A stretch of 53,894 bases of DNA from assembly GCA_964492595.1 (NCBI GenBank), contig CAZBKY010000002.1:1-53894 (forward strand). The letters run 5' to 3'. This document shows positions 15,765 through 24,288 of the stretch, piece by piece; position 1 is the first letter of the stretch; each line of letters begins with the position of its first letter. Below the pieces are notes generated by a model. The model was not told where the DNA came from. It worked only from the letters and a program-made list of their open reading frames with translations, and did not search any database. This DNA is from CAYNFP01 sp964492595 (lineage in GTDB: Bacteria > Bacillota_I > Bacilli_A > RF39 > UBA660). Position numbers and translations under genes: made by a program.

Positions 15765-17865
15765 CTTTTTCCTCATAAATAGTAAAATCTACCCGCCTTT
15801 TTATTTTAGATGCTCCGATGCATTTTACTTTAACTTTATCTCCTATTCTAAAACATACTCTATTTTTCTTATCCATATAAGCCATTAATTCCTCATCATA
15901 TGTATAAAATTTTTTTAAAGTGGCAAGTGAAACAAAACCGCTAATTAAATTATTTGTTTCTACAAAGAAGCCTTTAGATAAACACCCGTCAATAGTACCT
16001 TCATATATATCACCAATATGACTCTCCATATATTCTGCGATTTTCATATCATTTACTTCTCTTTCACAATCCTCTGCATCTATTTCTGTTTTAGAGATGT
16101 GTTCACAAATATATGGAAGAGAATTATTCCAGTAATTTATAAAATCCTTTGAGTAATTATTATTTACCAGATATTCTGTAAGAAAAAAATGAACCATTGT
16201 ATCACTGTATCTTCTTATTGGAGATGTAAAATGACTATAACTGTCCAAGGCAAGGCCAAAATGCCCGATATTATCAGGTGAATATTCTGCTTTTTTCATA
16301 CATCTTAATAATTTCTTATTTAATATCTTATACTCTTTAAAAGTTTTTAACTGATTTAAAATATTTTGGAGTTCTTTAGGTTTCATTCTTTCATATGATG
16401 CTTTACCGATTAAACTATGACCCAAAGTTGATACAAAACTAACAAAATCTTTGATTTTCTCTGCACTTGGAACATCATGAATACGATATACAAAGGGCAA
16501 AGTCATGTTATATATATGGCTTCCAACTGTGGTATTGGCTACGATCATAAAGTTTTCTATTACCCCCTGGGCTATACCTGTTTCATATTTTTTAACTTCT
16601 TTTACTTTCCCTTCTTCATCAACTATTAATTTTATTTCATCAGATAAAAAATCAAGTTTACCATTATTATAAGAGCTTTTTTCTAATATTTCATATAATT
16701 CTTTCATTAAAATTAAATGACTTTCAAAACTTTTATAATCTTCTAAGATTTCCCCAGAATATAATCTATTAACGGTTTCATATGTCATTTTTTTATTACT
16801 TTTTATTACAGATTTAAAAATATCATAATTAACAACATCTCCATTGTTGTTTATTTCCATAATACAAGAAAAAGCTAGTCTATCCGATTGCGGATTTAAC
16901 GAACATATTCCATTAGATAACTCAACAGGCAGCATAGGAATTACTCTATCAGCAAGATAAACAGAATTTCCTCTATTTAAAGCACTCTTCTTGATTGCAC
17001 TTCCCTCTTTTACATAATAAGATACATCTGCGATATGTACTCCAAGTTCATAATTTCCATTAGAAAGCTTTTTAATGCTTACCGCATCATCTATGTCTTT
17101 TGTATCCTCCCCATCTATTGTAAATATAATTTCATTTCTTAAATCTTTTCTATTCAATATTTCTTTTTGTGATATAACACTTGGTATTGATTTAATTTCC
17201 TCTACTACCTCTTCATTCCACTCAGTTTCAAGATTAAATTCACTGCATATTTTTAATATGTCAATATCGGGAGCATTTTTATGACCAATTACTTTTATTA
17301 TTCTTACTTCAAAATTTCTTTTATCCATTTCTTTTACAATTTCTAATTTAACTATCAAACCCTCTACCAGATTCAAATCTGTTTTTTCAAGAGTAAGATT
17401 ATATCTTTTTGATAACTCATTATCGAGTAATTTAACATATGGATTATTTTTTATAAAAATTACTTCAGCTAAAGAAAAGCCTAAATTTCTTTTTAATACC
17501 CTGAGTATTCTTCCTTCTTTTTTTAAAGCCTTATTTTTTGTTAGCTCCGCAATTACAAAATCTTTGTCAGAAGCAGTATTTAAATTTTTTTTAGGTATAT
17601 ACAAATCACCATTTTCAAGTAATACAAAACCCGAACCAGAGGCAGTTATTTGCAAAAATCCTTTAAATAAATTACTTTTATTAAAAAGCATATAATTGCC
17701 ATCATTTCTTTGATATAGGGTTCCATCCTTACATAAATCATCTAAATCAGATAATAAATATTCCAAATCTTTATTTGTATATTCACTTTTTATGCTATTC
17801 ATTATAAAACTTGCATCTAAACTTCTTGAGGATTCTTCCAACACTCTTAAAATTTCTTCTTTCAT
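15751..17865 (-). CDS. rnr: Ribonuclease R
   Basis: A 704-residue 3'-to-5' exoribonuclease of the RNB family that degrades structured RNA and works with SmpB/tmRNA in quality control. It has an N-terminal winged-helix-like region (1-60), cold-shock domains, the RNB catalytic core with FTIDGEDTKDIDDAVS (four Asp cluster) and SHFTSPIRRYSD, and a C-terminal S1 domain (GDIYEGTIDGCLSKGFFVE onward). It is slightly short, ending soon after the S1 domain without a long basic tail. The secG-rnr-smpB order is conserved in Firmicutes. Confidence 0.95.
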   Translation of the reverse strand: MKEEILRVLEESSRSLDASFIMNSIKSEYTNKDLEYLLSDLDDLCKDGTLYQRNDGNYMLFNKSNLFKGFLQITASGSGFVLLENGDLYIPKKNLNTASDKDFVIAELTKNKALKKEGRILRVLKRNLGFSLAEVIFIKNNPYVKLLDNELSKRYNLTLEKTDLNLVEGLIVKLEIVKEMDKRNFEVRIIKVIGHKNAPDIDILKICSEFNLETEWNEEVVEEIKSIPSVISQKEILNRKDLRNEIIFTIDGEDTKDIDDAVSIKKLSNGNYELGVHIADVSYYVKEGSAIKKSALNRGNSVYLADRVIPMLPVELSNGICSLNPQSDRLAFSCIMEINNNGDVVNYDIFKSVIKSNKKMTYETVNRLYSGEILEDYKSFESHLILMKELYEILEKSSYNNGKLDFLSDEIKLIVDEEGKVKEVKKYETGIAQGVIENFMIVANTTVGSHIYNMTLPFVYRIHDVPSAEKIKDFVSFVSTLGHSLIGKASYERMKPKELQNILNQLKTFKEYKILNKKLLRCMKKAEYSPDNIGHFGLALDSYSHFTSPIRRYSDTMVHFFLTEYLVNNNYSKDFINYWNNSLPYICEHISKTEIDAEDCEREVNDMKIAEYMESHIGDIYEGTIDGCLSKGFFVETNNLISGFVSLATLKKFYTYDEELMAYMDKKNRVCFRIGDKVKVKCIGASKIKRRVDFTIYEEKDGNI

Positions 17866-17904
17866 TTCATGTCCTCGCTCTTTAATTTTAACATATTGTG
17901 ATTT

Positions 17905-17931
17905 AAAAAAACATCAAATTGATGTTTTAAT
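17905..17931 (-). terminator. Terminator between secG and rnr
   Basis: Minus-strand AAAACATCA, short loop, TGATGTTTTTTT: a 9-bp stem followed by a U run. It may partly end secG transcripts; the stem can also form on the plus strand. Confidence 0.6.
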
Positions 17932-17938
17932 GTGTATA

Positions 17939-18166
17939 CTATATTAAAGAAAGTATGAGGGATACAAGTATGAAAGCTATACCCAAAGCATATGTAAACC
18001 TGCTAACAAACCTTTCTCCGCCTCTTTCTTTTCTATTTGATAAAAGCATACTGTTTCCACCTGTAATTATCTGACTTGCATCAGATGCTTTATTACTTTG
18101 AAGTAATACTATTACTATTAATAAGATGGATACTCCCATAAGAATGCCTACTAAAAACTCTTCCAT
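17939..18166 (-). CDS. secG: Preprotein translocase subunit SecG
   Basis: A 75-residue two-helix membrane protein of the Sec translocon. Helix 1 is about residues 4-22, helix 2 about 57-74, and the connecting loop holds the family signature region SDASQIITGGNSMLLSNRKERGGERFVSRFT. AAGGAG precedes the ATG. It lies upstream of rnr and smpB as in many Firmicutes. Confidence 0.93.
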   Translation of the reverse strand: MEEFLVGILMGVSILLIVIVLLQSNKASDASQIITGGNSMLLSNRKERGGERFVSRFTYALGIAFILVSLILSLI

Positions 18167-18205
18167 AATTTCTCCTTGATAAATATTTTAACATAAATAC
18201 ATATT

Positions 18206-18562
18206 TTAAACAATATCTATTAATGCACCCTCATCGTTAACTGTTATATATATTAATATTAAACCACCTATAATAAATATTATATTTGCAAGTATATCTA
18301 ATTCGAAGATTGTTTCGGGATCTCTATCTAAATTTCTATATTTATATTTATCATATATAAAATATATATTTGAAAGTACAAAGATAATCAATAAGACTAT
18401 TCTTACATTTCTAATTGTTTCATTATTTTCATTTGTATTATTTAAGATATCTTCTCTGGTAAGTTCATTTAAATATATTGATATAATCCAAATAATAATA
18501 AATATAACATCTATTACATTAGATATATTCAGTCTTTTTAATTTACTTTCTATATCATCCAT
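18206..18562 (-). CDS. Small membrane protein, unknown function
   Basis: A 118-residue protein with three predicted transmembrane segments (about residues 15-33, 53-71 and 88-106) separated by charged loops. No family is recognised. The ATG has no clear ribosome-binding site and starts 13 bp after the Smr gene, so it may depend on coupling. Confidence 0.6.
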   Translation of the reverse strand: MDDIESKLKRLNISNVIDVIFIIIWIISIYLNELTREDILNNTNENNETIRNVRIVLLIIFVLSNIYFIYDKYKYRNLDRDPETIFELDILANIIFIIGGLILIYITVNDEGALIDIV

Positions 18563-18575
18563 AATAAAATATATG

Positions 18576-18848
18576 TTATTTTAAATTTACTATTGTCATT
18601 CCATCATTAAAACCATCTGTTTTAAAATTTATAACATTTTTATTTGATTTTAACTCTTCATAGACAACTTTTTTAATTATTCCTTTACCTTTTCCATGAA
18701 TTATAATTATTTTTTTATTTTTTAGTTTAACATTATCTTCTATAAATAATTTGGTTAATACTAAAGAAGATCCTTCTATTTCTCCATGAAGATCCAATAC
18801 TGGGATATTATATAAAAAAGGATCGTTTATTTTTGAATTAAAATGCAT
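18576..18848 (-). CDS. Stand-alone Smr-domain protein
   Basis: A 90-residue protein consisting of just an Smr domain, the nuclease-type domain found at the C-terminus of MutS2. The conserved LDLHGE (residues 18-23) and IHGKGKGIIKK motifs are present. Smr domains bind or nick branched DNA and RNA; more recently MutS2 and SmrB have been linked to ribosome rescue, so closeness to smpB and rnr is suggestive only. No MutS core is present. A good AAGGAG precedes ATG 18848. Confidence 0.82.
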   Translation of the reverse strand: MHFNSKINDPFLYNIPVLDLHGEIEGSSLVLTKLFIEDNVKLKNKKIIIIHGKGKGIIKKVVYEELKSNKNVINFKTDGFNDGMTIVNLK

Positions 18849-18858
18849 ATATTTCTCC

Positions 18859-19263
18859 TTACATAAAAAATACTATACTCTCTTGAAATTCGGAAAAATC
18901 TTTAACACTCGCACTTGAAGTTAATATAGCTGCGATTAACTGTAAATTTTGATTTAATTGAAATTTCTTATTATATTTATACTTTAAATCTCTAGCGGTT
19001 AATTTATTTTCATTTAAACTAACATAATTAGCATTTAAATATAATTTATCTGAATACATACTTTTTAAATACCCCGTAGAAAATTCAGTTTCTATATACT
19101 TGCTGATAAAATCATCTTGAAAACATTTTTTAATTCCAGTTATACACTTATGAAAATCTTTTATTATATCTTTTTAAATAATGAGAAGTTTATTATTTTT
19201 AGACATTTCTTTTGCAAGAAACAATCCACTTAAACCTCCGCCTATTATTATTACATCATACAT
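18859..19263 (-). pseudogene. Relic of an FAD-dependent oxidoreductase
   Basis: From ATG 19263 the frame reads MYDVIIIGGGLSGLFLAKEM, a textbook FAD-binding Rossmann start, then hits TAA at 19174-19176 after 29 codons. The same frame stays open for another 104 codons to 18859 (ending ESIVFFM). The catalytic body expected of such enzymes (about 400 residues) is missing, so a large internal deletion and a nonsense mutation are both likely. The downstream part matches no family I know. It ends 10 bp before the Smr gene. Confidence 0.75.
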
Positions 19264-19358
19264 AAAATACACTTCTATTTTGATTATAGCACGAAAATAA
19301 GTTAAATTTTTTATATTTGCAAAAAAGTCAAATTATAAGTAAACTTTAAAAATGAAGT

Positions 19359-19387
19359 TTGACATTTAAAAGTGCTTAGTTTAAAAT
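19359..19387 (+). promoter_or_regulatory. Promoter for the 19425 gene
   Basis: TTGACA (19359-19364), 17-bp spacer, TAAAAT (19382-19387). Transcription would start near 19394, which favours the inner ATG at 19425. Confidence 0.6.
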
Positions 19388-19424
19388 TGAATTATAATAA
19401 ATGAGAAAAGGAAAATATATTATC

Positions 19425-19709
19425 ATGAATATTAAAAAACCTTATTTAGAAGACCATATTGGAAACATTGTAATGATTACCAGTATAAAAGAGCAACTAA
19501 TTCCTTTGCTCCCATTCGAAACGATTACTACTTTTCCAGAGAATGGTATAGATATGACTGTTTTTACTTCTAGTGGGTCTTGGTATAAAATGCCTTATTT
19601 CCCTACACTTCACAATTTTTTGATAACTCTTAATCAACGAAAATTGTCATTACTAGAACAACAATTTCAAACTGAAATGCAAGAACTCGATTCCAAAAGA
19701 GGAAGATGA
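19425..19709 (+). CDS. Uncharacterised 94-residue protein
   Basis: A small plus-strand gene, probably starting at ATG 19425 (AAAGGA upstream) rather than 19401, which would be almost at the transcription start. The protein has a beta-rich first half (HIGNIVMITSIKEQLIPLLPFETITTFPENG around residues 10-40) and a helical, charged end. It looks somewhat like a small DNA-binding or LytTR-like beta fold but I cannot assign a family. It has its own promoter and converges on rbfA. Confidence 0.55.
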   Translation: MNIKKPYLEDHIGNIVMITSIKEQLIPLLPFETITTFPENGIDMTVFTSSGSWYKMPYFPTLHNFLITLNQRKLSLLEQQFQTEMQELDSKRGR

Positions 19710-19727
19710 TAAATCTTTTTTTTATTT

Positions 19728-20063
19728 CTATTCATTAATTTCTTTTATTATTTGTTCTATTTTTTTAGCATATTCAATTGATTCATCATATACGAATTTT
19801 AATTCTGGAGTATGTCTGATATCTAATCTTTTAGCTAATTCTGATCTGAAAAAACCACTTGCATTATTTAAATCTTTTTCTATTTTATCCTTTTTATCAT
19901 CGTTTAAAGTAGTAAAATATATTTTTGCAAAACTAAGATCATTTGTCACTTTTGCATAAGTTATTGTTACCAGTTTAAAATCTTCATCTTTGCTTTCGGT
20001 AAGAAGTATATTTGATATTTCTTTCCTTATATCAGATGCGACTCTATCTCCTTTTAAATTCAT
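19728..20063 (-). CDS. rbfA: 30S ribosome-binding factor A
   Basis: A 111-residue KH-fold protein that helps 16S rRNA 5'-end maturation and late 30S assembly. Typical features are VASDIRKEISNILL at the N-terminus, ITYAKVTNDLSFAKIYFT, and the C-terminal LAKRLDIRHTPELKFVYDESIEYAKKIEQII. Its ATG shares one base with the infB stop (TAATG), implying translational coupling. ylxP and truB, which flank it in Bacillus, are absent. Confidence 0.95.
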   Translation of the reverse strand: MNLKGDRVASDIRKEISNILLTESKDEDFKLVTITYAKVTNDLSFAKIYFTTLNDDKKDKIEKDLNNASGFFRSELAKRLDIRHTPELKFVYDESIEYAKKIEQIIKEINE

Positions 20064-22192
20064 TATTTCTTCACTTCTTTCATTTCATAGGCTTCAATAA
20101 TATCTTTTTCTTTTATATCATTAAAATTTTCTATTGTTATTCCACAATCAAAACCATTTTTAACTTCTTTTACCTCATTTTTTTCTCTTTGAATAGATTT
20201 GACTTTACTACTGAATATAACTACACCATCTCTAATGATTCTTATGTTTGAGTTAGATTTTATTAAACCATTTATTATATGAGAGCCTGCGATTGTACCT
20301 ACTTTAGAAAATTTAAACAATTGTCTTACCTCGGCACGTCCCATAATAACCTCTTCAAATTCGGGATCAAGCATACCTTTCATAGCTGATTCTATTTCCT
20401 CTATAACTTTGTAAATAATATTATACAATCTAATCTCTACATTGTATCTGTCAGCTATTTCTTTGGTATTTCCTGTAGGAACAACATTAAATCCTATAAT
20501 TATCGCATTTCCTGCGCTGGCAAGAACTACATCACTTTCAGTAATCGCACCTACACCGCTTCTTATAACAGAAACTTTAACTCCCTCAATATTTATCTTT
20601 TCTAAAGAATTCTTTACAGCCTCTTCTGAACCTTTAACATCTGCCTTTAATATTATTCCAATTTCTTTTTTACCTTCTTTTATATGATCGAAAAGATCTT
20701 CTAAAGATACAGATTTTCTTTCCAATCTATTTGATTTTTCGGCTATTAATCTTTTACCCGCAACTTCTTTAGCTTCCTTTTCGGTTTCAAATGCCATAAA
20801 TTTATTGCCAGAAACGGGTACAGTATTAAGTCCAGTTATTTCCACAGGAACACTTGGAAGTGCTTCTGTTATATCTTTTCCATTATTATCCTTAAGAGTT
20901 CTCACTTTTCCAAAAGCTGTTCCAACTACAATAGGATCTCCTATTCTCAGAGTTCCACTTTGTATTAAAAGTGTTGCGATTGGTCCGATTTGCTTATCAA
21001 GTCTTGCTTCAATAACTGTTCCTGTACTATATCTGTTTGGATTTGCAGTAAGTTCTTTAACCTCAGCAAGAGCTATAATATTCTCAAGAAGTAAATCTAT
21101 ACCCTCTCCGGTATGTGCACTTATTTTTATATAAGGTGTTTCTCCTCCCCATTCTTCAGGATTTAAGCCTATTTCTGAGAGTTCACTCATTATTCTTTCT
21201 AAATTTTTAATACCTTTATCAATCTTATTTATTGCAACTATAATCGGTACATTTGCCGCCTTAGCATGTTCTACCGCTTCTTTTGTTTGAGGCATTACTC
21301 CATCATCTGCTGCGACTATAATTATAACTATATCTGTTATACTTGCTCCCCTGGCCCTCATTTCAGTAAATGCTGAATGCCCCGGAGTATCAATAAATGT
21401 TATTTTTTTACCATTTTGTTCTACCTGATAAGCACCTATATGCTGAGTAATTCCTCCAGCTTCTCCACCAACTACATTTGAACTCCTTATATAATCAAGC
21501 AAAGTTGTTTTTCCATGATCAACATGTCCCATAATTGTTACTACAGGAGGCCTTGGTTTTAAATCTTCTTGTTTATCAACGATTTCAAATTCTTCAAAAT
21601 TTGAAACATCTCTTGTTTCTTCTTTCTTTAATTCTTTATTGTAATAAAGTGATATTAAAGCAGCATCTTCAAAAGAAATCGTTTGATTAACTGATATCAT
21701 CAGCCCCATAGACATAAGAGCTTTTACAAGGTCATTTGAACTGACTAACAAAGCATCTGATAAATCTAATACAGTCATATTCTCTTTATAAAGAATTATG
21801 TTTTCAGCGTTTTCTTCAGAATTACTCTCTAATTTCTGCTTATTTTTATATAAGTTTTTCTTGTTTTTTAAAAACTCTTCTCTATCTTTAAAACTATCTT
21901 TCTTCTTTATTTTTCCCACTTTTTCACTTGGTACATCTATCCGGGAAGATTCTAAAATGCTTTCTACTCTATCTTCAAGCTCAAATTTACTCTCAAGATT
22001 TTCATCTACAATATATTCTTTTTCTTCCTCTTCAGTTTTGCTTACATTTCCACATAATATATCAAGTAAAATTATTGAATCTTCATTTAATTCATCAGAT
22101 TCACTCGTTACCGGAATATCATTTTCCTTACATAAATTTAATATAAATTTAACATCTTTGTGTGCCTCTTTTGCATATTTTTCTACAGTCAT
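20063..22192 (-). CDS. infB: Translation initiation factor IF-2
   Basis: A 709-residue GTPase that places initiator fMet-tRNA on the 30S subunit and promotes subunit joining. G motifs are GHVDHGKTT (G1), DTPGH (G3) and NKID (G4). The N-terminal region (1-200) is lysine- and glutamate-rich and short compared with enterobacterial IF-2, as in many Firmicutes. The C-terminal domains II-IV are complete (ending FNDIKEKDIIEAYEM). Located between rnpM and rbfA. Confidence 0.97.
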   Translation of the reverse strand: MTVEKYAKEAHKDVKFILNLCKENDIPVTSESDELNEDSIILLDILCGNVSKTEEEEKEYIVDENLESKFELEDRVESILESSRIDVPSEKVGKIKKKDSFKDREEFLKNKKNLYKNKQKLESNSEENAENIILYKENMTVLDLSDALLVSSNDLVKALMSMGLMISVNQTISFEDAALISLYYNKELKKEETRDVSNFEEFEIVDKQEDLKPRPPVVTIMGHVDHGKTTLLDYIRSSNVVGGEAGGITQHIGAYQVEQNGKKITFIDTPGHSAFTEMRARGASITDIVIIIVAADDGVMPQTKEAVEHAKAANVPIIVAINKIDKGIKNLERIMSELSEIGLNPEEWGGETPYIKISAHTGEGIDLLLENIIALAEVKELTANPNRYSTGTVIEARLDKQIGPIATLLIQSGTLRIGDPIVVGTAFGKVRTLKDNNGKDITEALPSVPVEITGLNTVPVSGNKFMAFETEKEAKEVAGKRLIAEKSNRLERKSVSLEDLFDHIKEGKKEIGIILKADVKGSEEAVKNSLEKINIEGVKVSVIRSGVGAITESDVVLASAGNAIIIGFNVVPTGNTKEIADRYNVEIRLYNIIYKVIEEIESAMKGMLDPEFEEVIMGRAEVRQLFKFSKVGTIAGSHIINGLIKSNSNIRIIRDGVVIFSSKVKSIQREKNEVKEVKNGFDCGITIENFNDIKEKDIIEAYEMKEVKK

Positions 22193-22208
22193 ATCGCACC
22201 TTCTTTCT

Positions 22209-22466
22209 TTATATTTTTTTTAATAATTCTTCGTATATTTCTTCATTAACCTGGATATTCAAATTCCTATCAAGTACTTTTGATTTTTTAGCTTTAAATA
22301 TTACATCTTCATCCCTTTTAAGATAACAGCCTCTTCCATTGGCTTTTAGAGTTTCATCAATAAATACTTTCCCCTCAGGACTTCTTACTATTCTTATTAA
22401 ATCCTTCTTATCAAGCTTTTCACGAGTTAAAGCACAAGTTCTAAGTACAGGTTTTTTTGTTTTCAT
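22209..22466 (-). CDS. rnpM: RNase P modulator RnpM (YlxR)
   Basis: An 85-residue basic protein of the YlxR family, shown in Bacillus to bind RNase P RNA and tune its activity. Conserved parts are RTCALTREKLDKKDLIRIVR, ANGRGCYLKRD and the C-terminal lysine-rich helix. It starts 9 bp after nusA and lies 16 bp before infB. The L7Ae-like ylxQ that usually follows is absent. Confidence 0.92.
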   Translation of the reverse strand: MKTKKPVLRTCALTREKLDKKDLIRIVRSPEGKVFIDETLKANGRGCYLKRDEDVIFKAKKSKVLDRNLNIQVNEEIYEELLKKI

Positions 22467-22475
22467 AAGGTCTCC

Positions 22476-23555
22476 TTATGCTCTTTCGTTAATTTCTTTG
22501 TTAATATCTTCAAGTGTTTTAATATTTATTTTAACTCTTGTTAGTTTGCTTGCAAGTTTAATATTAACACCCTTTTTACCAATTGCCAAAGATAAATTTT
22601 CACTGTCTGCGATTACTAAGGCTTCATTTTCATCAGTCATAGAGACATTTAAATTTTTAGAAGGGCTTAATGCATTTGCAACAAATTTTTCTATATCAGG
22701 GTCATATGCTATTAAATCTATTTTTTCTCCATTTAATTCTTTTATTATATTAGATATTCTTCTTCCTTTTTCTCCAATACAAGAACCAATAGCATCCACC
22801 TTAGAGTTTGTTGAGTATACTGCAACTTTACTTCTTACTCCAGCTTCTCTGGCAACTCCATGCATAACTAGAGTCCCATCAGAAAATTCCGGTATTTCAA
22901 GTTCGAATAATCTTTTTACAAATCCATAGTGTTTTCTAGATAATAAAATTAATGGACCTTTAGGAGTGCTTTCTATTTTAGTGATATATACTTTTATTGT
23001 ATCTCCCATTTTTAATATTTCTCCAGGTATTAATTCCCCCCTTGGCAAAATTCCCCTGGTTTTTCCTAAATCAACATAATAGTTTCTGACATCTTCCATA
23101 GCCAAAAAACCAACCATTAATTCATTTTCTTTATCTTCAAAATCTTTCATTATAAGATTTTTTTCAGCTTCTCTAAGTTTTTGTATTATAACTTGTTTTG
23201 CCACTGATACTGCCACTCTATCAAAATCGGCTGGAGTTACTTCATTAATTATTTCATCTCCAACTTCATATGCTTTATCAATTTTTTTAGCATCTTTAAG
23301 CAGTATTAAAGAGTTTGGATCAACTGAATCTTCTTCATCCACCTCAGGCATAGCTTCAACAACTGTTTTAACTTTATACACTTTTATTTCTCCAGTAGTA
23401 GTATCTATAACAGTTCTAATGTTTGCTGTTTCGTTAAAATTTTTCTTGTAAGCTGTACTTAAAGCTGAGCTCATTGCCTCCAATAAAATATTCGGCTCTA
23501 TCTTTTTTTCAATTATAAGCATATCAAATGCTTTTTTAAATTCTTTGGAATTCAT
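22476..23555 (-). CDS. nusA: Transcription termination/antitermination protein NusA
   Basis: A 359-residue RNA polymerase-binding factor that promotes pausing and termination. It has the N-terminal RNAP-binding domain (1-125), an S1 domain (about 130-200, KLREAEKNLIMKDF just before it), then KH1 and KH2 with CIGEKGRRISNIIKELNGEKIDLI and AIGKKGVNIKLASKLT. No acidic C-terminal repeats, as in other Firmicutes. It lies 5 bp downstream of rimP. Confidence 0.96.
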   Translation of the reverse strand: MNSKEFKKAFDMLIIEKKIEPNILLEAMSSALSTAYKKNFNETANIRTVIDTTTGEIKVYKVKTVVEAMPEVDEEDSVDPNSLILLKDAKKIDKAYEVGDEIINEVTPADFDRVAVSVAKQVIIQKLREAEKNLIMKDFEDKENELMVGFLAMEDVRNYYVDLGKTRGILPRGELIPGEILKMGDTIKVYITKIESTPKGPLILLSRKHYGFVKRLFELEIPEFSDGTLVMHGVAREAGVRSKVAVYSTNSKVDAIGSCIGEKGRRISNIIKELNGEKIDLIAYDPDIEKFVANALSPSKNLNVSMTDENEALVIADSENLSLAIGKKGVNIKLASKLTRVKINIKTLEDINKEINERA

Positions 23556-23560
23556 TTTTT

Positions 23561-23800
23561 CTATTCACCTTTACTTCCCACATCTAATACATATTCTTCA
23601 ATATCTAAATTTAAGCCATCTATTATTGGGCTCACTAATTTAATTGCTTTTTGACATAAATTTGTATCAACCGACCTGTCACTATCAATTGTCACAAATA
23701 ATGTTTTAACATTATCTTCATATCCTAATTTCACATCAAGTAATTTGATATTTTCATTTTTAAGGACTTCTTCAATCGCATTTTTAATTTTTTCTTCCAT
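23561..23800 (-). CDS. rimP: Ribosome maturation factor RimP, N-terminal domain only
   Basis: A 79-residue protein matching just the N-terminal alpha/beta domain of RimP, which normally has about 150 residues. The recognisable segment is LLDVKLGYEDNVKTLFVTIDSD and EEYVLDVGSKGE, the last aligning with the usual YxLEVSSPG-E, after which a TAG stop occurs. The C-terminal SH3/Sm-like domain, which contacts ribosomal protein S12 in other species, is missing, and nusA begins 5 bp later, so it was lost, not displaced. GGAGG precedes the ATG. It may still work, or be degenerating. Confidence 0.82.
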   Translation of the reverse strand: MEEKIKNAIEEVLKNENIKLLDVKLGYEDNVKTLFVTIDSDRSVDTNLCQKAIKLVSPIIDGLNLDIEEYVLDVGSKGE

Positions 23801-23821
23801 TTATCCTCCTTATGATTGATT

Positions 23822-23848
23822 AAAGAGTGAGGAATATCCCCACTCTTC
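23822..23848 (-). promoter_or_regulatory. Stem-loop in the rimP leader
   Basis: Minus-strand stem AGAGTGGGG/CCTCACTCT with a 5-base loop, 21 bases upstream of the rimP ATG. It lacks a U run, so it is more likely a leader structure than a terminator. Confidence 0.45.
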
Positions 23849-23979
23849 GCCTTGCATTTAAAATTATAGCATCGTTATTAATTTAATACAAGAAAAATAT
23901 TGATTTCACCGGCATTTTTGTCGATATTAAATTTATATTGAGTTAAATATTCGCATTCTATTGACAATAATATTTAACG

Positions 23980-24072
23980 CTTGAAATTATAGATAAAATT
24001 GAATTTCCAAACTTTACAGAGTTGTATGATGCATTACCTAGTGACAGATTTTTTTGTATAACAAAAAGGTAG
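23980..24072 (+). pseudogene. Short ASCH-like gene fragment
   Basis: A 30-codon plus-strand frame reading IIDKIEFPNFTELYDALPSD resembles the FxxFxxLYxxLP segment of ASCH-domain proteins. It has no start codon and its end overlaps the terminator hairpin, so it is at most a relic. The neighbouring minus-strand stretch 24114-24260 is also an open frame of 48 codons without a standard start. Confidence 0.25.
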
Positions 24073-24096
24073 CACAAGTTTTTTGTGTCTACCTTT
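24055..24096 (-). terminator. Intrinsic terminator downstream of thiI
   Basis: A 13-bp stem with one bulge (AAAGGTAG-CACAA / TTGTG-T-CTACCTTT, 24065-24077 with 24083-24096). On the minus strand it is followed by TTTTTGTTATAC. It probably ends the rnj-desulfurase-thiI transcript, about 190 bases past the thiI stop. Confidence 0.7.
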
Positions 24097-24288
24097 ATCT
24101 TACAACTTCACAATTATCTTAAAGTTTTATCTTTAAATCTTGTGGTTTTATATAAATCTTTTTTTTCTTCTTTGTTTTCCTGTTTTTCAAAATTCCAAAA
24201 ATTATCATTAAATTTTAAATAATTTTGATTTATATTTTTTGATCTTTCTTTTATAATAGATCACCCATTAATATTTTATACAGTTAAT

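Noticed and set aside
18859..19263. Recoded stop codon making a full flavoprotein
   Set aside because: The codon is TAA, other genes use TAA, TAG and TGA normally as stops, and the catalytic body would still be missing.
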